Shown one piece after another: positions 1-7,064 of a stretch of DNA of 12,603 nucleotides (position 1 is the first letter of the stretch; each line of letters begins with the position of its first letter). The notes below the pieces were generated by a model. The model had not been told where the DNA came from. It saw nothing but the letters and a program-made list of their open reading frames with translations, and did not search any database. The position numbers and the translations under genes are program-made. Source of the stretch: an uncultured Clostridia bacterium (lineage in GTDB: Bacteria; Bacillota_A; Clostridia; Oscillospirales; Oscillospiraceae); contig CAMZIX010000028.1 in the NCBI GenBank assembly GCA_947307375.1, forward strand, positions 1-12,603, read 5' to 3'.

Positions 1-813
1 CGTCGGAGCCGGGGTCGCGGCCGGCGCGGGGGCCGGCGCGGCGGTCTCAGCCGGCTTTGGGTCGCTGTCCAGGCTGATGTTGCCCATATAAATATAGCCG
101 GGATAGCCGTAGATGATGACCGTGGCCCAGTCGCCGTTCACCTCGTTGACGGTCAGGCGCTCGCCCTTGTTGAAAGAGCCTCTGACGGTGCTGTAGAAGG
201 AGGGCTCGGTGAACAGGAAGGCGTCGTCCTTGATCAGCACGGCGTTCGTCCCGTCGGAGGGAGTCTCGGTCGTCTGAGTCTGGGTCTCCTGTGCCGGCTG
301 CGGCGCGGCGGGAGCGGTGCCGCGGCTGACGTAGCTGCTGTGGACATAGCCGCTGCTGCCGTTGATGATGACCGCCGTCCATTCGCCGGTCGTGCCGGTG
401 ATCGTCAGGGCCGTGCCGGTATTGTACTCGCCCAGGATCGACGCGTCCAGCGAAGCGCCGGAGCGGAAGCGCACATACATCGCGTTGATGTAGCCGGCGT
501 CCCCGCTCGGAGCGGTGACAGTCTCGGTCGGCTGTACGCTCGTCTCGCCGCCGTTCAGGCTGAGGTAGCTGGAGGACATGAAGCCCCGGACGCCGTTGAC
601 CGTCACCGAATACCACTCCGCGTTGGAGCGGTCGTGGATGGTCACCTCAGTTCCCTTCTCAAAGCAGCCGAGCACCTCATACTGCATGCCCGGGCCGGAA
701 CGCAGATTCACATCGTCCCCGGTCAGCGTTGCGGTCTCCGCGTAGGCGGGGACGGAAAGCAGCGCAAACAGCAGGATCGTGAGAAGCAGCGTCCGCAGAA
801 TCGTCTTTCTCAT
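1..813 (-). CDS. Secreted protein with three bacterial SH3 domains (C-terminus beyond window)
   Basis: The reading frame is open from an ATG at 813 to the left edge (271 codons, no stop), so the C-terminus is missing. Residues 1-25 form a signal peptide: basic MRK, a leucine-rich core and a cleavage site after AYA. Three SH3b domains follow, at about 27-86 (with the typical NLRSGPG turn), 105-165 and 190-247, each ending in a G-[FY]-[MVI] strand. They are joined by linkers rich in Thr, Pro and Gln. From about 251 the chain becomes a Pro/Ala linker, which suggests another domain lies outside the window. SH3b domains of this type usually bind cell-wall peptides and are often attached to amidases or NlpC/P60 hydrolases; no catalytic domain is visible here. 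An AAGGA ribosome binding site lies 10 bases before the start. The gene follows the 93-residue protein by 53 bases with no clear terminator, so the two are probably cotranscribed. Confidence 0.88.
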   Translation of the reverse strand, partial: MRKTILRTLLLTILLFALLSVPAYAETATLTGDDVNLRSGPGMQYEVLGCFEKGTEVTIHDRSNAEWYSVTVNGVRGFMSSSYLSLNGGETSVQPTETVTAPSGDAGYINAMYVRFRSGASLDASILGEYNTGTALTITGTTGEWTAVIINGSSGYVHSSYVSRGTAPAAPQPAQETQTQTTETPSDGTNAVLIKDDAFLFTEPSFYSTVRGSFNKGERLTVNEVNGDWATVIIYGYPGYIYMGNISLDSDPKPAETAAPAPAPAATPAPT

Positions 814-866
814 TTGAAACAGATCCTTTTTTTCTTTATTCGCAGAGCTGTTCATAAAACAGAATG

Positions 867-1148
867 TTATCTGGAAGCCAGCGCGCGCTCCAGCCAGACG
901 GCGGCAACATCGATTGCAGCGTACAGGCTGTCCTTCTCGCTCTTCTTGACCACACGGTCGCGCGATTTGATGGACGGGTCCGTCAGCTGCAGCTGAACGG
1001 AGACCTTGGTCGCCACGTCCAGATCCTTCACCTTTTTGGTGTCCAGGATCTGCATCATGATGATATATTTGTCCGCAAAGCTGCCGTAATAGATGATGTT
1101 GTCTTTCCTTTGGAGAGGATGTCCCTTGTACTCCAGTGCTTTTGCCAT
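867..1148 (-). CDS. Small conserved-looking protein of unknown function (93 aa)
   Basis: A 93-residue protein that begins MAKALEYKGHPLQRK. The ATG at 1148 is chosen because a strong GGAGGTG ribosome binding site lies just upstream (1153-1159); the longer frame from 1184 would start upstream of the transcription start of the promoter at 1175-1203. The protein is soluble, with no signal peptide or membrane segment. It looks like an N-terminal beta-rich half (NIIYYGSFADKYIIMMQIL) and a C-terminal helical half (residues about 72-93). The type resembles short uncharacterised proteins of clostridia, but I cannot name a family or function. It is the first gene after its own promoter and is probably cotranscribed with the SH3-domain gene downstream. 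Confidence 0.82.
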   Translation of the reverse strand: MAKALEYKGHPLQRKDNIIYYGSFADKYIIMMQILDTKKVKDLDVATKVSVQLQLTDPSIKSRDRVVKKSEKDSLYAAIDVAAVWLERALASR

Positions 1149-1174
1149 GGTCGCACCTCCAGCAATGTAATCAA

Positions 1175-1203
1175 AATGTAACACAATGAATTCTTTTTGT
1201 CAA
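1175..1203 (-). promoter_or_regulatory. Sigma-A promoter of the 93-aa gene
   Basis: On the minus strand a perfect -35 box TTGACA (1198-1203) is separated by 17 bases from a -10 box TACATT (1175-1180). The start point should fall near 1168, giving a leader of about 20 bases before the ATG at 1148. This separates the downstream pair of genes from the PBP gene, although no terminator is visible after the PBP stop codon. Confidence 0.85.
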
Positions 1204-1266
1204 GTCGTGGCGCCTGTTTCGGCGTCTGAAGGGAAGAAATTGGCAATCATTCCGCCGTTTTTGGTC

Positions 1267-3426
1267 TTAACCCTCGCCGGATTCCGCCTGCGCTCTCTCC
1301 TCTTCTTCCCGCTGCCTGGCCTCTTCCTCTTCCTTCTTCTTGCGCTCCTGTTCTTCGCGCTTCTCCTCCAGGTCGCCGAACATGCCGTTATCGCCGCCGA
1401 TGTACGGCCAGGTGAAGTCCTGCCAGGGCAGGCCCTCATGGATGGGCTGCATGATCTTCTTGAAAAGCTGGGAGGCCGGGTTGCCGTTGACGTTGATGCG
1501 CTCCGGCGTGTCGTAGCCGGTCCAGATCGCGCAGGTGTAATAGGGCGATACGCCGACGAACCAGCGGTCGTAGCTGCTTTCGGAGGTACCGGTCTTGCCG
1601 GCGATCGGCATGTTGCCGATCCAGGCCTCATAGCCGGTGCCCCAGCGCGCGGCGCACTGCAGCATATAGGTCATCACATGCGCCGTGTTGGGCGAGAAGG
1701 CCACGATCGTGCGCGGCTGGTTGTCCAGCACCACATTGCCGTGGCTGTCGGTCACGAGCGTGTAGGTGCGGGCGTAGGTGAAGACGCCGTCGTTGGCGAA
1801 GGAGGAATAGGCCTGCGCCATCTCGCGGGTGGTGATGCCGTTGGTCAGCTGGCCCAGCGCCATCGGCGCGTAGGAGGCGTCGTCGGGCACAAGGCTTGTC
1901 ACGCCCAGCTTTTCCTGCAGATAGCGGTAGCAGGTCTCGGGTCCGAGCTTGTCTACGATCTGCGCCGCGACAGTGTTGAGCGAGTGCGTCAGCGCGTCCA
2001 GGATCGTGACGACGCCCAGGTTCGAGTAGTCGTCGTTGTGCGGGTACCAGCTGGTGCCGCGCAGATGCATATCTTTATCGTCGTCCACCAGGGTGTTCGG
2101 CGTCATACCGTACAGCTCCACTGCCGGGCCGTAAGCCGAGATGGGCTTGAAGGACGAGCCGGGGGCGCGCTGGGAGTAAATGCGGTTGAGGGCGAAGTTG
2201 GCGTTCTTCTCGCCGACGCCGCCGCTGAGCGCAACGATCTTGCCGGTATGCGGCTCCATGATGACGATCGAGCTCTGCAGCTGCTGGCTGGATCCCCAGG
2301 TATAGGGGATCTGCTCCGGATCGGTATAGACGGAGTCCACGATCGCCTGGATGTTCGGATTCAGGCAGCAGTACACCTTGTAGCCGCTGTTGTAGAGAAG
2401 ATGCCGCGCGGTCTCCCGGCTGATCTGCTTCTCCCCCATCAGGTCATTGATGACGTCGCTGATGACGACCTCCGCGTAGTAGCTGTAGATCTCCTGCTTT
2501 TTCATCTCGCCGGGGCTGCGGACGAAGGTGCTGGCGATGTCCTCGTTGACCGCCGCGATGTAGGTATTGTAATCGATGAAGCCCTGCTGGTACATCTCGC
2601 GCAGGATGGTCTCCTGGCGCATCTTGTTGGAGTGCTCGTCATAGAAGGGGTCGTAGCGGGTAGGCTGATTCGTGATGCCGACGATGGCCGCGGCCTGGGC
2701 CAGGGTCAGATCCTTGACGTCCTTGCCGAAATAGGTGTGCGCGGCCGTCTGCACGCCGTAGCAGCCCTCGCCGAAGTAGACCGCGTTGAGGTACCACTCC
2801 ATGATCTCCTGCTTGTCGTAGTTCTTCTCCAGCTCCAGCGCCGAGAAGATCTCCGCCAGCTTGCGCTGCACGGTCACGTCGTCGTGTCCGGTCAGGTTCT
2901 TGATGAGCTGCTGGGTGATCGTGGAGCCGCCGTAGGTGTTGTCCATCTGGGCGAACATGTGCACGAAGGCGCCCGCCGTGCGGTACCAGTCCACGCCCTT
3001 GTGCTCGTAAAAGCGCTTGTCCTCGATGGCCACGACGGCCTTCTCCATATACCAGGGGATCTCGTCGTAATCGACCCAGATGCGGTCCTGGTCGGCCGGC
3101 AGCGTCGCCAGCTCCTGCCAGATGCCCGCGGCGTCCTGGTAGTAGATGGCGCCGGATTCGCTGAGCTGATAGTCCTCCAGCGAAATGCCCAGCGTCGGCG
3201 CCAGGCTGCTCTTGACATAGTAGGCGAAGATCAGGGTGAACAGCAGCCCCGCCAGGATCAGGCTGAGCATCACGGAGCTGATGACCTTCAGCACGGTCAC
3301 CAGCACGCCGGAGACGGCGTCCGCCGTCACGGTGACGGTCGCCCGGGCCACGCGGGCCGCCAGCGGCGCTTTCTTCTTTTCCGCTTTCTTCTGTTCGCTT
3401 TTTTTCTTCTTTTCGCTCTTGCTCAT
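1267..3426 (-). CDS. Class A penicillin-binding protein (PBP1A type; glycosyltransferase and transpeptidase)
   Basis: A bifunctional peptidoglycan synthase of 719 residues that polymerises lipid II and cross-links stem peptides outside the membrane. Residues 1-20 are a lysine-rich cytoplasmic tail and about 40-70 a single membrane segment. The GT51 domain shows EDKRFYEHKG with catalytic Glu135, GGSTITQQ (166-173), RKLAE (188-192) and EWYLN (210-214). The transpeptidase domain has the SxxK motif SSFK (Ser424, Lys427), SLN (482-484) and KTGT (611-614), so all three penicillin-binding motifs are intact. After about 686 comes a highly charged Glu/Lys/Arg tail to the end, probably a long helix or disordered. 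The ATG at 3426 has a GGGGAGGG site about 11 bases upstream. A GTG at 3462 would add 12 residues but places that purine-rich site inside the gene. No PASTA domain is present. Confidence 0.96.
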   Translation of the reverse strand: MSKSEKKKKSEQKKAEKKKAPLAARVARATVTVTADAVSGVLVTVLKVISSVMLSLILAGLLFTLIFAYYVKSSLAPTLGISLEDYQLSESGAIYYQDAAGIWQELATLPADQDRIWVDYDEIPWYMEKAVVAIEDKRFYEHKGVDWYRTAGAFVHMFAQMDNTYGGSTITQQLIKNLTGHDDVTVQRKLAEIFSALELEKNYDKQEIMEWYLNAVYFGEGCYGVQTAAHTYFGKDVKDLTLAQAAAIVGITNQPTRYDPFYDEHSNKMRQETILREMYQQGFIDYNTYIAAVNEDIASTFVRSPGEMKKQEIYSYYAEVVISDVINDLMGEKQISRETARHLLYNSGYKVYCCLNPNIQAIVDSVYTDPEQIPYTWGSSQQLQSSIVIMEPHTGKIVALSGGVGEKNANFALNRIYSQRAPGSSFKPISAYGPAVELYGMTPNTLVDDDKDMHLRGTSWYPHNDDYSNLGVVTILDALTHSLNTVAAQIVDKLGPETCYRYLQEKLGVTSLVPDDASYAPMALGQLTNGITTREMAQAYSSFANDGVFTYARTYTLVTDSHGNVVLDNQPRTIVAFSPNTAHVMTYMLQCAARWGTGYEAWIGNMPIAGKTGTSESSYDRWFVGVSPYYTCAIWTGYDTPERINVNGNPASQLFKKIMQPIHEGLPWQDFTWPYIGGDNGMFGDLEEKREEQERKKKEEEEARQREEEERAQAESGEG

Positions 3427-3495
3427 GGAAGTGAAAACCCTCCCCTTCCGGTCGTCGGGCACGGCGCCCGACAGGGCGTTTCCGATCTATCGTGA

Positions 3496-3528
3496 ATTAT
3501 ATAATATCCGATGTTGGCAATTATATCA
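3496..3528 (-). promoter_or_regulatory. Probable promoter region of the PBP gene
   Basis: On the minus strand there is an extended -10 element TGATATAAT at 3520-3528, which fits the TGnTATAAT rule and so does not need a good -35 box. A second TATAAT lies at 3496-3501 without a recognisable -35. Either gives an untranslated leader of roughly 60-90 bases before the ATG at 3426. The AT-rich patch stands out from the GC-rich surroundings and lies in the divergent gap before the plus-strand gene at 3643. Confidence 0.6.
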
Positions 3529-3584
3529 CATTCCGTCAAGGAGCGGTAGTTCTTTTATGAATTTTTAAGGTTCTTTCAGAATTT

Positions 3585-3610
3585 GCGGCCGCGGGAATAA
3601 GCGGCCGCGG
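3585..3610. repeat. Paired GCGGCCGCGG repeat with hairpin potential
   Basis: The ten-base word GCGGCCGCGG occurs twice (3585-3594 and 3601-3610) with six bases between. Its core GCGGCCGC is itself a palindrome, so the two copies can also pair as an 8-base stem with an eight-base loop. It sits in the divergent gap, 32 bases before the start of the BofC-C-like gene. There is no T-tract on either side that would make it a convincing terminator. Its role is unknown. Confidence 0.6.
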
Positions 3611-3642
3611 ATCGGGCATCCTAAACAAAAAGAGGTGAATCC

Positions 3643-3984
3643 ATGAGGACAAGGATCCGCGCGTTCCTTCTGATGTGCCTGATGACGGCGGCGATCTACA
3701 CGGCGCTCGGCGCCTACCGCAGCATCCGCAGCCCCTGGGACGTCGCGCTGCCGACGGAGGTCTACCGCGGTCTGACCCGCCAGGCCGAGCAGGCCAGATT
3801 CCTGCTCCGCGCGCAGGAGGGCCATGTCGCCGTTTTTCCCAACCGGCGCGGCGCCGCTCCGGAAGCGGTCACGGCCATCGAGCTGAGCACCCTGCGCGCG
3901 GCGGACCGCGCCATGCTGCAGCGCGGCATCCCGGCCGCGGACCGGCAGAGCCTGCTGCAGCTGCTGGAGGACCTGGGCTCATAA
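3643..3984 (+). CDS. Short exported protein with BofC C-terminal-like domain
   Basis: A 113-residue protein starting MRTRIRAFLLMCLMTAAIY, whose N-terminus (about residues 6-24) is a hydrophobic signal anchor or signal peptide. The rest resembles the C-terminal domain of BofC: the pattern RAQEGHVAVFPN (about 56-67), then the AIELSTLRAADRAMLQRGI stretch, and a final LLQLLEDLGS. The match is to remembered family character, not a search. In Bacillus, BofC is a forespore-secreted regulator of sigma-K checkpoint signalling; in clostridia this short domain occurs in proteins of unclear role, so a sporulation link is only a hypothesis. An AGAGGTG ribosome binding site at 3630-3636 supports the start. 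It is transcribed away from the PBP gene and is followed 68 bases later by the DUF1292 gene, which has its own promoter. Confidence 0.8.
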   Translation: MRTRIRAFLLMCLMTAAIYTALGAYRSIRSPWDVALPTEVYRGLTRQAEQARFLLRAQEGHVAVFPNRRGAAPEAVTAIELSTLRAADRAMLQRGIPAADRQSLLQLLEDLGS

Positions 3985-3989
3985 AACAG

Positions 3990-4018
3990 TTGATTTCTTC
4001 CCGGCATTGAGATAAAAT
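3990..4018 (+). promoter_or_regulatory. Sigma-A promoter of the DUF1292 gene
   Basis: TTGATT (3990-3995) and TAAAAT (4013-4018) are separated by exactly 17 bases, with a start point expected near 4025 and a leader of about 28 bases. The promoter begins six bases after the stop codon of the upstream gene. Confidence 0.8.
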
Positions 4019-4052
4019 GACAGTATATATAAAAGAACGGAGGCGTACTGTC

Positions 4053-4340
4053 ATGAGCGAAGAATACGGCGGCGATTTCATCACCATCATCGACGACGAG
4101 GGCCAGGAGTTCGAGCTGGAAGTGCTCGACACCATGGACTACAACGGCGAGACCTATATGGCCTTCCTGCCGGCCGACATGGACGAGAACGACCCGGACT
4201 ACGGCATGATCATCCTGCGCGTCGTGCAGGATGAAAAAGGCGAGGATCTGTACGAGTCCATCGACGACGACGAACAGCTGCAGGACGTCTATGAGCACTT
4301 CATGGTCCTGCTCTTCGACGACGAGGACGGCGAGGAATAA
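4053..4340 (+). CDS. DUF1292 (YrzB-like) acidic protein
   Basis: A 95-residue, very acidic protein starting MSEEYGGDFITIIDDEGQ. The pattern I-T-I-I-D-D-E-G-Q-E-F-E-L-E-V, then a Y-x-x-x-x-Y-M-A-F-L-P strand, an I-I-L-R-V strand and a C-terminal L-x-D-V-Y-E-H-F helix is the layout of the DUF1292 family of Firmicutes (YrzB of Bacillus). Family function is unknown; in many Firmicutes it sits near the Holliday-junction resolvase-like gene ruvX, which is absent here. The frame extends upstream to 4017, but the ATG at 4053 has a GGAGG site at 4039-4043 and lies correctly behind the promoter. It is followed by a noncoding RNA gene. Confidence 0.92.
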   Translation: MSEEYGGDFITIIDDEGQEFELEVLDTMDYNGETYMAFLPADMDENDPDYGMIILRVVQDEKGEDLYESIDDDEQLQDVYEHFMVLLFDDEDGEE

Positions 4341-4370
4341 TCCCCCCGGCGCGGGCATAGGCTGTACTAT

Positions 4371-4624
4371 GTCCCGCAGATCATACAGGAACATGTTTTC
4401 CTGCTGTGTGCGTGTCGTCTGAACAGACAGCACGGCCCAATAAACCCACATCACTGATAAGGGATGCCGATTTGAGTCTGCGGATTGCAGGCCTCCCGGC
4501 TCCGGCCGGACGTTGGAAGCAGCGAAACAGAACTTAGGCGACCCACCTGCCGAAACGTGCAGGTTATCATTGGGCCGACACGGCATTTGCGGGATGCTCC
4601 CCCGGGAAACCGGGGGAGTTTTTT
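4371..4624 (+). ncRNA. Large structured standalone ncRNA (raiA-motif-like favoured; 6S RNA alternative)
   Basis: No protein gene fits here, yet the plus strand is dense with mutually consistent pairing. A closing helix joins 4370-4381 to 4585-4596 (12 pairs, three G-U). Inside it CGGCCCAAT (4433-4441) pairs perfectly with ATTGGGCCG (4569-4577), next to TGATAA (4455-4460) facing TTATCA (4564-4569). Local hairpins are CAGGAA/TTCCTG (4386-4403), GTCT/AGAC (4417-4428), CCGGC/GCCGG closed by a UCCG tetraloop (4496-4509) and ACCTGC/GCAGGT (4545-4564). The A-rich unpaired stretches around 4442-4454 and 4521-4540 are unlike local base use and suggest conserved tertiary contacts. A terminator ends it. 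The multi-branched shape and size of about 230-250 bases suggest a raiA-motif RNA; 6S RNA is usually one long irregular hairpin of under 200 bases. The family call is about even odds. The 5' end is uncertain: a possible -10 TACTAT at 4365-4370 lacks a -35. Confidence 0.75.
4597..4624 (+). terminator. Intrinsic terminator of the ncRNA
   Basis: CTCCCCCGG and CCGGGGGAG form a perfect nine-pair stem around a GAAA tetraloop, followed at once by six T residues (4619-4624). The T-tract is only on the plus-strand side, which fixes the direction of the RNA. It also serves as the only clear terminator downstream of the DUF1292 gene. Confidence 0.95.
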
Positions 4625-4625
4625 G

Positions 4626-4960
4626 TCGGCGGGCGGCAAGGATTGCCTTGCCGCCCGCCGAGAGATTTCGCCCTGCTGCGCGCACTTCGTCAAACGAAAC
4701 TCGCTCCATTCCGCTTCCGCCAGTTCAGGCGAAAGCTGCATATCCGCTCCTTCCGTCTTCCTCTCAAATTCAAAGCGCAAGGCTTTGAATTTGAAAAGGA
4801 CGAGCAGCGAAGTGAGCGAGCTTTCGAGCATGCGAGGAAGCAAGACGATACGGAGCTTGTGAGGACGCCGCGGGGCGCAAAGTGTGTTTTCCGAGGTACA
4901 CGCCCCCGGAAAACACGGTCATGTTCCCTTATTGCCGCGGCAAAGCTGCGGCAATAAGGG
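4626..4960. repeat. Palindrome cluster, possible dispersed intergenic repeat element
   Basis: This gene-free stretch contains four perfect inverted repeats. They are a 16-base arm TCGGCGGGCGGCAAGG with a 4-base loop (4626-4661), a 12-base arm CAAATTCAAAGC with a 5-base loop (4765-4793), a 10-base arm GTGTTTTCCG (4884-4893 with 4907-4916) and a 13-base arm CCCTTATTGCCGC (4926-4938 with 4948-4960). Between them (about 4800-4862) is a degenerate run of GCGAG/CGAGC words. None of the stems has a T-tract. Several overlapping frames stay open on both strands, but none has a ribosome binding site or protein-like composition. The pattern is that of a dispersed repeat or a mosaic of small palindromic elements; copies elsewhere cannot be seen from here. 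Confidence 0.6.
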
Positions 4961-4970
4961 ATTGAAAACG

Positions 4971-5006
4971 AAAATCCGCCTCCGGGAATATCCGGAGGCG
5001 GTTTTC
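4971..5006. terminator. Bidirectional terminator downstream of the ABC operon
   Basis: CCGCCTCCGG (4976-4985) and CCGGAGGCGG (4992-5001) form a perfect ten-pair stem with a six-base loop. T-rich tails follow on both strands: TTTTCTTT on plus, and ATTTTCGTTTTC on minus. It lies 17 bases beyond the stop codon of the ATPase gene and so ends the four-gene transporter transcript, while also blocking plus-strand transcripts from the repeat region. Confidence 0.92.
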
Positions 5007-5018
5007 TTTGTGCTTTGC

Positions 5019-6146
<1,128 letters not shown>

Positions 6147-6167
6147 AATTACAGCTCCTTTTCTTTA

Positions 6168-7064
6168 TCAGCCTTTGACGGCGCCGCCGGTGACACCTTC
6201 GACGTAGTACTTCTGCAGGCACATGAACAGGATCGTGACCGGCAGAGCGACCACGACGCCGCCTGCGCAGAAGGTGGTGTACCACTGACCGATCTGGTCC
6301 TTGCTCAGCCAGTCGAACATACCGACGGCCACGTTATAGCCGCTGGAGGTGCCGAAGGCGATGTAGCGGGCAAAGACGAAGTCGCCCCAGGGGCCCATGA
6401 AGGCGGTCAGGATCGTGTAGATGACGATGGGCTTGGCCAGCGGCAGGATGATCTTGGTCAGCACCTGCGACCGGGTCGCGCCGTCCACGCGCGCCGCTTC
6501 GTCCAGCGATTTCGGTATCGTGTCAAAGAAGCCCTTGGACACGTAGTAGCCCATGCCGGAGGAGGCCACGTACACCAGGATCAGGCCGGGCACCGCGTTG
6601 GCCTGGGTCAGACCCAGGTCCTTCAGCACGCGGTACAGGATGATCATGGTCAGCATGCCGGGGAACATGCCGAGGATCAGCATGAAGCGCATCAGCGGTC
6701 CGCGCATTTTGAAGCGGAAGCGGGAGAGCGTGTAGCTCATGCAGAGCACAATGATGGTCTGCAGCGCCGCGACGACGAGCGCGATGATGAAGGTGTTGAG
6801 ATACCACTTTTTGAAGTTGCTGGTCAGCAGGCGCTGATAGTTGTCCAGCCCCCACACCTTCGGCGTAACGTAGCCGACGGGGCCGCGCAGCTCCACGCGG
6901 AAGGACTGGAGGAAGATAAAGACAAAGGGCAGCAGCCAGATGAAGCTGATGACGATCAGCAGGATGTAGATGATCGTGTTGCTGAGCCTGTTGGCGGCCT
7001 TCTGGCCCATGCCTCGCTTCAGGCGCGGCTGGCCCTCTTCCAGAACGATGTTGTTGTTACTCAT
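6168..7064 (-). CDS. ABC sugar permease, MalG/GanQ type
   Basis: A 298-residue integral membrane permease of the MalG class. A first membrane segment lies at about 28-53, then the BPD_transp_1 core of five more segments from about 88 to the C-terminus. The EAA loop that contacts the ATPase is intact: EAARVDG at 189-195, followed by the LP pair at 207-208. Its start overlaps the stop of the MalF-like gene in the form ATGA (7061-7064), which implies translational coupling and a paired, heterodimeric pore. Family members of this type import maltodextrins (MdxG) or galacto-oligosaccharides (GanQ); sequence alone does not separate the two, but the adjacent GH53 galactanase favours galactan products. 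Confidence 0.95.
   Translation of the reverse strand: MSNNNIVLEEGQPRLKRGMGQKAANRLSNTIIYILLIVISFIWLLPFVFIFLQSFRVELRGPVGYVTPKVWGLDNYQRLLTSNFKKWYLNTFIIALVVAALQTIIVLCMSYTLSRFRFKMRGPLMRFMLILGMFPGMLTMIILYRVLKDLGLTQANAVPGLILVYVASSGMGYYVSKGFFDTIPKSLDEAARVDGATRSQVLTKIILPLAKPIVIYTILTAFMGPWGDFVFARYIAFGTSSGYNVAVGMFDWLSKDQIGQWYTTFCAGGVVVALPVTILFMCLQKYYVEGVTGGAVKG

Noticed and set aside
47..616. Minus-strand 189-codon frame
   Set aside because: It overlaps the SH3-domain gene in another frame and reads as an arginine-rich shadow; the true frame is open from 813 to the edge.
3424..3462. GTG start at 3462 for the PBP gene
   Set aside because: It would add 12 residues not typical of the basic PBP N-terminus and bury the GGGGAGGG site that precedes the ATG at 3426.
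1186..3495. 769-codon plus-strand open frame
   Set aside because: It lies opposite the PBP gene, whose catalytic motifs are all intact. The translation is a His/Asp/Val/Arg-rich shadow without a domain, caused by GC-rich codon use.
3585..3610. Terminator between the divergent genes
   Set aside because: The stem has no T-tract on either strand, and both flanking genes are transcribed away from it.
4451..4843. Minus-strand 130-codon frame across the ncRNA and repeat
   Set aside because: It runs through the ncRNA, its terminator and two perfect palindromes, lacks a ribosome binding site, and its sequence follows the repeat structure.
4626..5001. CRISPR array
   Set aside because: The palindromes differ from each other in sequence and spacing; there are no direct repeats with unique spacers and no cas genes.
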